Assembly: GCA_030248215.1 (NCBI GenBank)
Contig: JASANG010002839.1
Coordinates: 1-64,000, forward strand
Direction of reading: 5' to 3'
DNA from: Enoplolaimus lenunculus
Lineage: Eukaryota > Nematoda > Enoplea > Enoplida > Thoracostomopsidae
Length of the DNA stretch: 64,000 bases
In this document: piece after piece, positions 25,279 through 37,475 of the stretch
Position numbering within the stretch: position 1 is the stretch's first letter
Layout: every line of letters begins with the position of its first letter
Position numbers and translations under genes: made by a program
Notes under the pieces: generated by a model
Told to the model about the DNA's origin: nothing
The model's database searches: none
The model's input: the letters and a program-made list of their open reading frames with translations, nothing else

Positions 25279-28200
25279 TCATTTTGAAAGACCAACACAA
25301 ACACTTCCAACCGTTGTAATAACGATCGCAAAACACAAAATGACGTAATTTCTGTTTCCCTGAAACGCAAAGCGTATGCATGTGAGAAGTTTTAAGTAAA
25401 TAACATAACCGCACCTTTTCAAATTTTTTTATATCACATGATCGAACTTTTCCAAACCTGGATACGCCCATGTGCACAACAACAGGTGAAAAACGTTCTA
25501 CCACATCGCCCGTCCGTCATGTTCTGTGCAAACTCTTAACAGTGATAATATTAGCTGCGCTAAGTTCAACTAAAACTTAAATTTTACTTTTTCCGAAAAT
25601 TTCTGAAGCTAAAATTCATGTTTTCCTGTCCAATAGTTTTCTATACTTAATATCACATTACTGTACGTTTGAAAACGTAAAACCACTCAAAAACCAAATC
25701 CTAACGCCTAGCTAAATCATTCATCCTGTCAGCATATTGTCAGATCTGATACATTACTTTTTGTTAGGCAACGAGGCCTGTCGAATACTAGATTATCAGA
25801 CTTACGTATGTATTAAATATCGTGTTCACTAACCCTTAAATATCACTGAAAACTTCGTACTTGTTCAAGTTTACTACGCATAAGCTTGGGCTTAGGAATA
25901 CAATTCACAGTGATGTGGTGAAAAGTTTTGCCTTCTACCACATTAAATCTACTGTGGGGCAAAAGTATATAACAAGCAGACAACTTACCGTAATTTCTTT
26001 GAATGCAAATACACTCCAAAGGCATGCGACAACACCAGGCATCTGCAAGCAAAAGTACCAAAAATTATCTTTTCCACTAATGATTAGACGCTCCAAGGTT
26101 AAAACTTAAAGACCACTATAAAAACATGTAAAACAATTTCCACCCCGGTCGTAAAACTTGACATCCAGCTTAGAAAAAAGATTATTACAAACTTCAGAAG
26201 CATCTAGCCCATTCATAAGAAGCGACTGGATATCCGGACCTAAATTAACACCCCACACAAGCCGATATCCGTATTTGGTATCAACACGTCGAATACCGGA
26301 TATTTACAGAAGTGGTCCCGTTTTTGTGCAAGAAAGTAGTTCAAGTTTTGGTACACTGACGTAAAAACAAAAATTTAAACCAACAATTATTAATCCTAAT
26401 TCAATAAGCATACGTACAATTTACCGCGACACAAATACTTCGAACAATTAAGAAATTACCATGTCATATCCGGTTCTGATTTGGGTGAAAAAGTCACAAT
26501 CCGTATCACTATCAGGTAAATATGTGATATCAGCTACACCCTGCCTAAACTCCTCCGGGTACACCCGTGTCAGTAACACCGTATCTTGAACCATATTAAG
26601 GAAAAGGGCATTTACGTTCTATAAAAATGTCGAAAGAGGTTTGTTGTAACCATCTGAAAAGTATCTCAAAAATCATGTAGGTCAACGCAGAAATTGGTAC
26701 CTAAACCGACTGGTTATGTCCTTGCCCAGTCTCATCGTGTCTTTATTTAATATTTACCCTAGTGATAATCGGAAACGTAATCGCTTCGGAAAGATCAGCA
26801 TTTGCAATCAACCAACTAATCATTGCAATCGCCCATAAAAGCCCGTTCGCAAGGCCAGGAAGCACCAGCTCTGGACGCACGTATGGCTTGTTCTGTTTGT
26901 ACGCAGAATAAGCCACAAAATACAGCGTGGATGATGCGTAAATTCCCGTGTACATTGAAAAAATGTAATCTTGGCCTAAACAATATGTACTTTTAAGTTG
27001 CTATGGCAACGTTAATTTAATCAGAGTGTTCTGAAGAATACTGCAATTATATAAACAGACTTAGTTCAAACGAAACCAAATAAAATCTCTGATAAAAAAT
27101 AACAATTTCAAAGTTTTTTGAAGCGACCTTTCAATCTAATATATCAGATATAACCATTTAAAGAATTTGAGTAAAAATATACAGCAAAATAATTCACAAC
27201 AACAACAACAACAACAACAAAAACAACAACAAAAATTGCGTACCGTTTTTACTAGCACCAGGATAATTATCTTGAATGTAAATGATCGGAGCAAAATTGA
27301 GACCAAAAAATGTTCCAGCAATCAATGATGCAGCCATTGCCCTGAACAATAACATCATAATTTCGCCAGCACCGACAAAATACAAACATTGCTATCTATG
27401 GTACAAAACAGATATATCAAGAAATACCTTTCTAAGTAGATTATTTACCTAAAACATTCTGTACGTGAACGGATGCTAAGGGTAAAAAATCTAGAAGTTA
27501 AAAATCACCTTTTTAGTTGTAAGTCGATATTTAGCCATGAATGTTTGTTTTTCGACCATTTCTAAAACCACATTCCATTAGAAAACACGCATCTAATTTA
27601 AAAACGCAGCCAAAATATTTGTGAAAACACCTGCACAAACTTACAGCAATTTTTGCCAATTGCCAACTATGGCATGTCTAACAGGATGAACGAATCTTAC
27701 GCACGCTCGCTTGAGCCCTGTTCCATGATTTGCTGCAAGGACAGGAGTTGATTCGTTTTGGACACCCGATGTGTTGGGTCGCGCTTTAGCATTCCGAATC
27801 TGATTCTCAGGTAACGGTTCATTCCCGGTCAACGCCGTTAAAAATTCTGGCCATTCAATCGTACCAGAACCTAAATCAAAAACGGAACAAGATTTCAGAG
27901 ATAAAACTATAAAATTAAAAATCAATACATGCACAAACTATAAAGCCGAGCTACACAGACGCAACACTTTTCATTACTCACCATCTTTATCAGCTTCAGC
28001 CAATAACGCTGCAACCCAACTATCGCTCGGTTTAAAGCCACATTTTTCAATCACAGACTCAATTTCAGTTGTCGAAATAGTACCGTCGTTGTTTTCATCA
28101 AATTGTCGAAAACTGTTCAAGTAACCTGAAATCACTGGCTAATAAAAAGTTCGGGAATTTAAAGATTTTTGAAAGCGATACTCAACAGCTTGTACACAAC

Positions 28201-31200
28201 TGTGAACACAATTATTCGGAAAACGGAGCAGAAATAGCTTTAATTTCAACCCAAATACAACAATGTGTCAGACTAACACAGAGAATCAAGGCGTAAAACT
28301 TGTGAATCATGATAGATTAAGATAAAACAACTTACCAAGGTAATCGGTCTTTGAAATTCGCCATCTCTAAAAATGCGTCTTCCAAATCCATAAATGTTCA
28401 AACTCACACAGAACAACCGAATTATGATCATAGTTCGCTGGGTTACAACGGAGCGGGTGGGAAACTTGAAATGCGAGAGGAGATAAACTTTATTGGTAGG
28501 AAATAATTTTTACCGAAAAACTACTGCTTTTAAGAAACCATCACACTTAACTATGCCTGATTGCACGTATATAACATGCAAACACACGGTAACCGCTTTT
28601 CTATTATTTTACAACTGAAAAACTATAAAAAATCGTTTAACGTCCAAAAAAGCTAAATGTTAAACTTTAAGGCAGAAAAAATACTCAACCGAGGGTCAAT
28701 ATCTCGAGTTGGCGTAAACCGGGAAGCAAATCGAGTTAGCGGCGGGTCGAACCCCAGAGCTTCAACTAAATTTTCTGCATTAGACAATAAATATCTAGCT
28801 AGCGGCTAGGCAATCTCAATTAAAACTAACTAGGTTGGCAGTCACAATCCATTACGTAGCTATTAATAAAAATAAATTTATTAATAAAAAATACATTATT
28901 CCTATTCATTGGCATACCTACAGCTGTAAACCTACTGGATTCAATTTTGGACCCAATCATATTTACGATACGCTGACAGGAGCCTAGCCAAGTTTTTAAA
29001 AAATGGGTTTACGTGTCTCAAAAATTTCATACTGGCGGTTTCGTTAACAACCCCTGGACAAAAATCGCTTCAGAAGGGTTCACCTGAAAATCCCACGGTA
29101 AAGACCTTTGTTCGGCGAGTAAACAACATTTCCTAAAAACTACGCTATCATACTTTGGCTTGAATTTCGTCTTCATCACAGCTTGCATCGTTATCTATAT
29201 TATCAGCCGCTTCAGCAGAAGCTGTGTTTGATTCATTATCTTTGTCAAAAAGCATTGCTTCCACATCGGGGGGCGATGTTTGATTTTCATTAGGTTCTTC
29301 TCGGTTCCCATAAACCGGATTCGTGAAAGTTGCAACTGGCCCGCCGTACAAAGTTTCGTCTGGTGAAACACCACGAGTTTCAACAAAGAAAAATATCACA
29401 GATCTAAAAGAGAACAAATGTCTGTTTATTACTTAATTTTGGTCAAACACTGTGTAATTATAACGGGAGAAGCAAAACCAACTTGGTTCCCAGTAGGAGT
29501 GTGGCATTCAATCTCAAGTGTGTCAAAAAGCTAGTTGAACGTACTGGCAAAATTTTCATTAATATTACGTGTCAAATTCTAATGTTGAAATAAGAAAAGT
29601 TATTAATCCGAGAAAAAGGTCTTCTATAATAATCCGATCTCATTACTTTTATATCAACGAAAGTTAGCCATACACTTTACGTCTATATATTGTTCAACCA
29701 AAAACATATTAAGGAACGTACCCGATAAAAGAAATAACAACACCAATGTAATTTAATGTTGCATTGTGAGGCACTTCGGGTTTCAAACCGAACCAGCCAA
29801 ATCTGAATTAAAAAAAGTAGATAGATAACAGAACCTATGTCAAGAAAATAATTAAAAACCATCAACATCTTGTTGCAATTCAGTATCGGATACATTTCAA
29901 TTTTCACATTTCAACCCACTGCTAAAACACAGTTACCTAGACGCACTTTATCTGTTTAGCAAGGAGTAAAATTAAATATGTTTTTACAACTATTTTCTTC
30001 TTTTTTGTTTTACTAACCTTCCACTGGCCCAACCAAAAAACATATTTGTCGAAGACCATAATAAAATGCCAAGTCCCATTCCGATAACGTTAATAATTGG
30101 AATGCACATTAGATTACCTTAAGAACAATGAACATATAAATAAATGATGCCAAACGATATATCTCACACTTTGCAAGCCTCGTTTTCAGTTGCTTCTAAC
30201 AACAATTGACATTTAGATTTAGTATTATATATACGTAGTCTAAGCTCATCTTTAAACGACTTCCATAATTTTAAAGACACCGTGTTCCTTGCTTGCGTTT
30301 AAATACCAAGATGTTTGCTAATGACAATATAACCTGGTAAGCATTGCCGACGATCTCGTAGTAAGCATGCTTGACTCGAAAGATGTAAATACAGTAAAGG
30401 ATCTTTGAGCACGCATGACGAGCAAACACATTCATTCCGATAACCTTAGTTATAATACTACAATAACTTTAATTTGTACCATACCTACCCGTCGTCCATA
30501 AAAACCCTGATAAAAGCGGTAAGGCATAAAATCTTGGAAAATGTGTAAAAACATTTGCAACACAGCCGACTACCATTATTGCAGACGCCATCATCCACTG
30601 TACAAATAAGCCTAAAACGAAAAATATACAGAAACCACATTCCCTGAGTACCAAAGTACTAAAATAAATTAGCTTAATGACTTCACAATTCAATACAACA
30701 GCAATGAATAGCATTGAATAATAAACGAAATTAAGTCTGAGTTTCTAAACAGTTCGCAGCCAGAATTGTGTTGCAAGCATATGTTATCATCAGGGTGCAT
30801 TCAAAAACCTGTTCGGATTCAGCTTATGATCGCAGGCATAATCAGAATCAAAATAGTATTTATTCATTTCGTTTGTTGTTTTGATGTCATGCTTCCTAAT
30901 CAGTGGTTCTGCTGTTAAACTGTGCATATATACAAATAACACATTGCAATGGCGCATACAACTTGGATACCATCAAGCAAGCCATGTAAGAAAATAATAT
31001 AAGGTCTTAAGATTTTTAGTTTCGATTTCAGTATAAAATTCAAATTCCGATTTAATTATTAATTCAGTTCCAGTTGGCGCCCTAGTCATCATAATCACAT
31101 TTCAAATACTATTTCAATTACAAACATACCATCTCCAACGGGAGATTTCTTAGTGCATGCAAAATTAGATCCAAAACATAAGGATGCTACCAAACAACAT

Positions 31201-31229
31201 ACGTAACCAATTACACTTTTATCTACCAT
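25279..31229 (-). CDS. TMEM144-family transporter, copy 2, with an EF-hand pair in the central loop (12 exons, 501 aa)
   Basis: Exons in gene order: 31229-31130, 30611-30489, 30117-30018, 29802-29722, 29403-29154, 28366-28336, 28125-27982, 27870-27645, 27341-27244, 26975-26758, 26042-25989, 25359-25279. Phases agree throughout and total 502 codons. The transporter parts match copy 1 exon for exon (100, 123, 100, 81, 98, 218 and 54 nt). Family motifs include FGSNFACTK, GLFVQWMMAS, IPIINVIGMGLG, LIAGTFFGLNFAP, LVLPGLANG and FPIIT. Between the acidic loop and helix 6 lie three extra exons with two canonical EF loops: DENNDGTISTTE (residues 238-249) and DKDGSGTIEWPE (274-285), exactly 36 residues apart. 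The last extra exon ends GNWQKLL and joins AMAASLIAG, the position of WKKIIAMFAA in copy 1. An independent nested EF-hand gene is the alternative, but phases favour one transcript. An alternative acceptor at 28138 would skip the 31-nt microexon in frame. Confidence 0.8.
27195..27238. repeat. AAC trinucleotide microsatellite
   Basis: A run of AAC units, interrupted by short A runs. On the gene strand it reads as GTT repeats starting a few bases after the donor of the TMEM144 copy 2 exon that ends at 27244. Confidence 0.9.
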
Positions 31230-31257
31230 TACGAAGATAAATTAACTATATGACAGA

Positions 31258-31272
31258 CCTATAATGAAGAAA
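31258..31272 (-). promoter_or_regulatory. Candidate trans-splice (or 5' UTR intron) acceptor, TMEM144 copy 2
   Basis: On the gene strand TTTCTTCATTATAG ends 29 nt before the ATG at 31229. It has the same spacing class as in copy 1. Confidence 0.45.
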
Positions 31273-33041
31273 CAATGAAATACTGTATGGTATGCTTTAT
31301 AGTTCGTGTGCATCGAGAAATGCTGATTGGAGTAGCCGCATCCGCAAACAAGTCGGTTGGACACGCCTTATAGCAGTAACGGACCTAACATTTTTTGATG
31401 AGGCATATGTGGTTGGTCGAGCTTCCCACCATTTCTACGAGACCAGTTTCCAAGTTCTGGTTAAGACCGCAAAAAATTTTTGCGGGAGAGAAACGGGACC
31501 AGGCCGAATGGTCGGCCATGTTAGCACGACTTGAAGAAAATATATCGAGCGAAAAGCTAGAAGTATGTCTTAACTCCAGTACAGAACTTTAGTTTGAAGT
31601 CGGTCTCAACGCATTTTGGATATAAACATAAAACTCCTTTGGTTACGGAGAAAATCGGAGAACACAATTTTAATTAAATTTTCAGACAATGATATATTCG
31701 TAATTACTTCGACTTAGGTTCCCAGGGATTTAAGAAATATCACGGAGTTCCTCCCTCTGTCAGTCTACGTAGAACCGAGACTTCAGACCAATAAGTTGAT
31801 GAGTTCATGGTCTGGGTGGGTAAAGAAACGCATATGGACCTCCACCTGTGTAAACCTATTTTCAGTCGGGGAGTGTTATGCAGGTTTTATTTTCGAGTCC
31901 AACAATCACAAATTGTAAACCTACAACTAAGGTTCACAGGGACCAGTAATTCTGGTTATTTATTAGAGTAATACGCATGTTATACACGAGACAATAATAA
32001 CATTGCATGTACAAATAGAATACGTCGGGAAAATCCGAATTAGCTCGGAAATCCCGTGGAATCAATACAAAAGTATACTGAGGCGGAAGCCGCGAATATT
32101 GGTGAATGCTGCCGCTATCCGCGAATGTTTAACCCAGAGAATAGCTAAGCGCTACGACGATGATTAAGTTGGAGCTAGGTTACTATTTTAAAAAAGAACA
32201 GGAATGGAATCAGGCCGTTTGGCCGAAATAATTTTGATATCTTCCGATAGATTTCTTTAAACCCTCTAGATATGATGTTTGTTGCGATTCCAGACAATTG
32301 CCCTGAGATACGTTCCAAAAAGTCGCTAGTTAAAAAAGACAGAAATTTGCTGTTCCGATTCCGGTATATTGCAGTTCCGCTTTGTACCCTGCTTGGAGCG
32401 CCGGCAAATTTCCGGTCCGACCTATAAGCTAAATAACTTAAAAAGCAGGTACGGGTCACATTCGAACTCTCAAGCTACGGTACCTTGAGCGTACGGCCAC
32501 CACTGCACCACAAAGCCCGCCACTACAAATGTGTTTCTAATGCAGTGAAACGCAACTCCTTGTGAAGCTAATAGTTTTGCGAAGCGTTTTATGCTTTGTA
32601 CTCGGGGAACGAAAGGTGGATGTTTGTCCGTACGTCCGTCCGAAAAGAATAGCAGGGTGCAACCGGAATTATAATTTACCGGAACCGGAATTTGAAAAAA
32701 ATCACCGGAAACGCAACCGGAAAATGAAAAATACATACCACAACAAATTCATTTTAATTTTCTATTTTGCAATATTATTGATGAAATACCCCTAGTTGGA
32801 GATAGATATTCACTTTATCTGCTGTGTTATTTAGATTTCATAATCCGCAGAAGCAAATCTACCTACGATGGTTTATTTTTGGCGATTGTCAAGGTGCATA
32901 CTATACTAATAAAATCTATTTAATTTTTATCGTCATTTTTATTAAAATATCTTAATTTCTACCAACCTAATTTTAATACCGGAATTTTCTAATTGCCGAC
33001 TGGTTTCAGTTCTTTTTATTTTGTCTCCATGCATTAGCATT

Positions 33042-33172
33042 GTCAGTCTAGGTAGGAACCGGGACATCAGACCTTTTACTAAGTAGCTGTAAAAGCGGGC
33101 TAGAGCGGGAATCGAACTCTCAGCGTACTGATCCTTAAGGTAACTCCCTACCACTGCGCCACGTAGCCCGCC
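33042..33172 (-). repeat. tRNA-derived SINE-like copy
   Basis: On the minus strand it opens with GCGGGCTACGTGGCGCAGTG, an A-box-like start, and carries GAGAGTTCGATTCCCGC as a B box. It is followed by a shared 3' part (complement of GTCAGTCTAGGTAGGAACC). A sister copy lies at 33255-33386. Confidence 0.65.
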
Positions 33173-33254
33173 TCTCCAACGTCCATCCTATTTTCGACTA
33201 CATACCGTGTTCATAGCGCGGAAGTTTACCATTGCGCTCACGGCGTTGCCACCA

Positions 33255-33386
33255 TGTCAGTCTAGGTAGGAACCAGGACATCAGATCTTTTACTAAACAG
33301 CTGGAAAAGCGGGCTAGAGCGGGGATCGAACTCTCAGCCTATGGATCCTTAAGCGAGCACTCTACCACTGCGCCACGTAGCCCGCC
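33255..33386 (-). repeat. tRNA-derived SINE-like copy
   Basis: The best preserved copy. At 33385-33309 the 77-nt head has complementary 7-bp ends (GCGGGCT and AGCCCGC), the A-box-like TGGCGCAGTGGTAGAGTGC and the B-box GAGTTCGATCCC, with TTAAGGA where an anticodon loop would be. Extra bases between the acceptor stem and D-arm, plus the repeated 3' tail in sister copies, argue against a working tRNA gene. Confidence 0.65.
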
Positions 33387-36300
33387 TGTCCAACTGCATT
33401 TTTCGTCGGCTATATTTGTCGACCGTATGCTGCCAGCTAGCATACACACAGTGCACTGCACTATATTGCATGTGCACATAACGGACAAGCATGTCTTACA
33501 TGCTTGCAAATATCATATGATATTCGTTGACGGAACCTTAAGGTAACACTCTACCACTGTGCCACGTGGCCCGCCTCTCCATCTGCATTTTTCGTCGACT
33601 ATGTGTCGAATGTATGCTGCCAGCAAGCATACGACACAATGTGCATTGCATTTATTGCATATGCACTAGGACAAGCATGTCTCACATGATTACACGCATG
33701 TCACAGATATATTTTACCTGCATGCATCCACATGTTAAAACATGCTAACAAAACTATATATTTATGAAATCCCATGTCGACGAGCGGCGCACAAGTTATA
33801 CGAATATTTCGAAATTTTAACAAAATCAAGTTCCTTCATTTTCTGGTGAAACCGAAGTAGTACCATTTCTGGGCACCCATGGTGACAATGATGCTGAACA
33901 CAATTTTCGTATTATATCTATATGAATACAAAATTTTTCCAACTCTCTGACATTCACCAGATGTTTAGACTAAGAGCCTGGAATGTCAGGCAACGACAAC
34001 TACTTTTCCGACAAAAACCAATTTTTAATTCTATTGTGAAGAAAAGTATACTAGCTACATCTTTTAATTGGTAACGCCAGACTTACATTTTCCAACTTCA
34101 CTGAAAAACTCACTCTACAAAAACCAAATAATAATTGAGTTACATTATAATTAGAAGCATCTAGAACTGTCTCTATCCAAGCGATGATTAATAACTTAAA
34201 TACATTGTCACTTTTCAATAGACATTTATCGTTTAAAGCCATGCTGTTGTACAAGCATGTCATCCGCTAGTAGTAAGTTTAAATGGAAATTTTTTATTTC
34301 TTTTAGAGAAGGCTTTCAAGCTAGGAAGGGTTCGAATTGGGGTCTCACGAGTTTGAGGCGTTTTACCATCATTTTCGCTCGAACCCGAGGTCCTTAAATA
34401 CTGGATATACAAAATAATTGCCACACACAACGCATTTTGTATAATTCTCGTGCGGAGTTTGCGCTAAGTTGCGCATCATCAACTGAAACTTTTGTACTAA
34501 TCTTGAGTTTCACAAATGCAAAAGTTCGTTAGTGTAGATTACTTAATCACATGGCCAGTGCACACTGTACTGTGTGATGTTTCCTTTACGCTTAGGGCTT
34601 TAGGCAAAAATCAAGGGGCATGGTTTTAGCAAACGTTTTTGCTTTCCTTCGTTATAGTGTCAAAACTTAATAAAAATCAAAATATGAGTTTTTATTCAAA
34701 AATTTTTTGGTATTTTCGTGCTTTTCAAAAAATTAATTTTTTCCTATTTTTTCAGTTTTTCGTGCATTCAGTGTACAACTTGCTATATATTGAAAAAATC
34801 AGAAAATTTTCTGTTCGGAAAATAATAAAATTGATATTTTGAAGGTGTACACTCCAAAATACCAAAATATTTGCAAAAATTCATTTTTGTAATTTTTATT
34901 AATTTTTGATCCAAAAACGAAGGAGCGTCAAAATTTTGAATTTCGGTATATTCGGGCCCATATCAACCCGGGGGAGTCAAATAATATATAATTTGACAAT
35001 ATTCAAAGAAAAGAAAAGTTCGAATTTTTAGCCAAGGGTCCCTCTTTGTTGGAACTGTGCGGTTGGAACGACCCCTGTCAGTGAAGGTGAGAACCGGGAC
35101 TTCAGACCTTTTAACTATACAGCTGGAAAAGCGGATTACGGGTGGTTTAAAATGCATTTCACCAAGAATTTCGTTTTAATCTTATTTTTTGCTCTATTAT
35201 TTGTGAAATAACCTTAGTCGAACATAGGTATTTATTTTATTTGTTGTATTTTAGATTTTCATCATCGACTGAAGTGAAATCCACCATCAATGGCTTATAT
35301 TCGGAGTACAAGTGGCTTTCAAAAGAGATTCTTAAAAATTAGCAAAGTTAAGAAAACGGCCAAATTATAACACCGGAATGTCAAATCCGGTGAAAATTTA
35401 CCGGAACCGGAAGGTGAAAAAATGCCGGAACCGGAATTCCGGTTGCACCCTGTCCGTATGCTGCAGGCTAGCGTATATACAGTGCACTGCACTTCATAGC
35501 ATGTGCACATACGCATAAGCCTCAATTGCCATTAGCTGAGTAGGCGTAGGTTTACGCTTCAGCTTAGGCATGGGGCGTGAGGAAGTAACAAGCAAAGCGA
35601 ATGGGCTTTGTACAAAGTTAATCACCAATGTTTTTATTATGCATCGTCGGTTATATTTATTGGAGTTGGATATAGTTTTGTGAAGGCGGCTATTTATTAG
35701 TTTAATTGTAAGAATTAAATGTCAATTCTAAGCAGAAAAAATAAAAACTTTTGTTAGGCAAACTTTTTTCGTTTAGGTGGCGGTTAAAAATTGACCGAGA
35801 CCGAGACCAAAATTCTCGGTCTCCGTGGGTCGGGTCTATCTCTGCTGCGGGTACACTTAGTTTTTCTTCTAAATTTCTCCGAAAGACATGACTACTTTGG
35901 AAATCGAATCTGGTAATTCACTTGCCAGTTGGCACAGTACCCGTTATGCCATGCGGCTTGTCAATCTAGGTTGGAGTAAGCAGGAACTTCAGGACTTTTT
36001 ACTGCTCAGTTGGAAAAGTGAGCATATGGGCTGGGTTTCGAACTAACGACCTACAAACCCTTAAAGTGACACTCTTTGGTGGAAGGCCGGGGGCCCATAT
36101 GATCACGAGGTCTGGGGCCCGTATGACTAGGAGCCCGAGGCCCATATAACTAGCAGGCCCTTTTATTAACCATAATTATTTTATACACCAGAGCTTAAAG
36201 TGATACAGTTTAGTGAAAGAAATTGCACAAAAAGTACGAAGCAAAATTTGCGGCCCAGGGACTGTTCTAGATTTGCACTTAGAGAAGTTACTTACGATTC

Positions 36301-36771
36301 CACCGAAGTCTAGAAATTTTCTGAAGTCCGAAAATGGACTAGGCGGGTCTCGTTTTCTTTCATTTTCTTATTTTTTCGGTCACCTATTTTCCAAAAATTT
36401 CTTTCAACAACCTGAGGTGGCATCGAATATACGATTCAACTAAATCCGAACGCGAATCCGAATCCATTGCTAATTTGCCGGTATCAATCCGAATCTTGCA
36501 TGTTGCGAATTTCAGACATATCTGTACCTTGTTTCAGAATATCAACGCAATGCCAGCAGCATAACATTAAACGTTGCTATATATATACTTCGAGCTCGAC
36601 CTCAATTCTGATATTTGCCACCTGCAATAAAAATATTGATTGCTGTAACACTTTACTTGAATTTTATTGTTTAAAAATGAAAAAAACATATTGTCAAACA
36701 CTGTTCGATTCGGGTTTTTGATTTGGAGCCGCAAAATTTGGCTGAATCCGATTTCGAACCTTTGTTACCAC

Positions 36772-37184
36772 CCTGGTGTCAGGGTGCAACCGGAATTACA
36801 ATTTACCGGAACCGGAACCAGAACCGGAATTTGAAAATTTTACCGGAACCGGAAAATGAAAAATGCATTTCACCGAAAATTTCATTTTAATCTTATTTTT
36901 TGCTCTATTATTTGTGAAATAACCTTAGTCGAACATAGGTATTTATTTTATTTGTTGTATTTTAGATTTTCATCATCGACTGAAGTGAAATCCACCATCA
37001 ATGGCTTATATTCGGAGTACAAGTGGCTTTCAAAAGAGATTCTTAAAAATTAGCAAAGTTAAGAAAACGGCCAAATTATAATACCGGAATTTTTAAATCC
37101 GGTAAAAATTTACCGGAACCGGAACCGGAAGGTGAAAAAATGCCGGAACCGGAACCGGAATTCCGGTTGCACCCTGCCTGGTGT
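36772..37184. mobile_element. hAT-like non-autonomous element with perfect 8-bp target duplication
   Basis: The element spans 36780-37176 (397 bp). It starts CAGGGTGCAACCGGAATTAC and ends GGAATTCCGGTTGCACCCTG. CCTGGTGT flanks it at 36772-36779 and 37177-37184. The interior has CCGGAACCGGAA runs near both ends and AT-rich sequence with no transposase. The 8-bp duplication plus CAGGG ends is the hAT hallmark. Confidence 0.85.
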
Positions 37185-37475
37185 GAGTGTTCACCCTGCT
37201 TCGGAGGTCAGAGATTTTATCCAGGAGCAAGAATGCTCGAGGACATGAGTCTCCTAGATAGTGTTCTGCACCATCCTAGAACCGGCCGGTCGGCCACTAA
37301 CCATAACAGAAAAAGCTAAAAAAATTTGACAGTATCAATGTAATATGTTAAATCTTATTTAGATTTCGATTCTAAAACTTTTAGCTGAAAATGTTGCCCA
37401 CTGCTACGTATCATTGTGGTCAATGTTAAGATTGAATCACTCTAGTTGAAGCTACTTTGGTTACAGTTGTATTCT

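Larger units (their letters stand above)
32656..35452. mobile_element. hAT-like short element split by later insertions
   Basis: The left end CAGGGTGCAACCGGAATT is at 32656 and the right end CCGGTTGCACCCTG finishes near 35452. The right part (35168-35370) is nearly identical to 36884-37080 of the intact copy. The roughly 2.3 kb in the middle is foreign and includes the tRNA-like repeats. That the two ends come from one insertion is inferred. Confidence 0.45.

Noticed and set aside
27641-28424. Independent calmodulin-like gene nested in a TMEM144 intron (ATG near 28424, stop just after GNWQKLL)
   Set aside because: Its supposed start (MIIIRLFCVS) does not look like an EF-hand protein, the exon phases fit the transporter exactly, and the last exon has a strong donor (GTAAGT) in place of the stop and matches the copy 1 loop end. 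Kept only as the alternative.
33309-33385. Functional tRNA gene
   Set aside because: The acceptor ends pair and the A and B boxes are present, but spacing before the D-arm is off and similar heads with the same tail recur nearby. SINE-type repeat is the better call.
34620-34960. Possible hairpin or regulatory block in very T/A-rich sequence
   Set aside because: Many weak self-matches arise from A/T runs alone; no clear arms or repeated copies.
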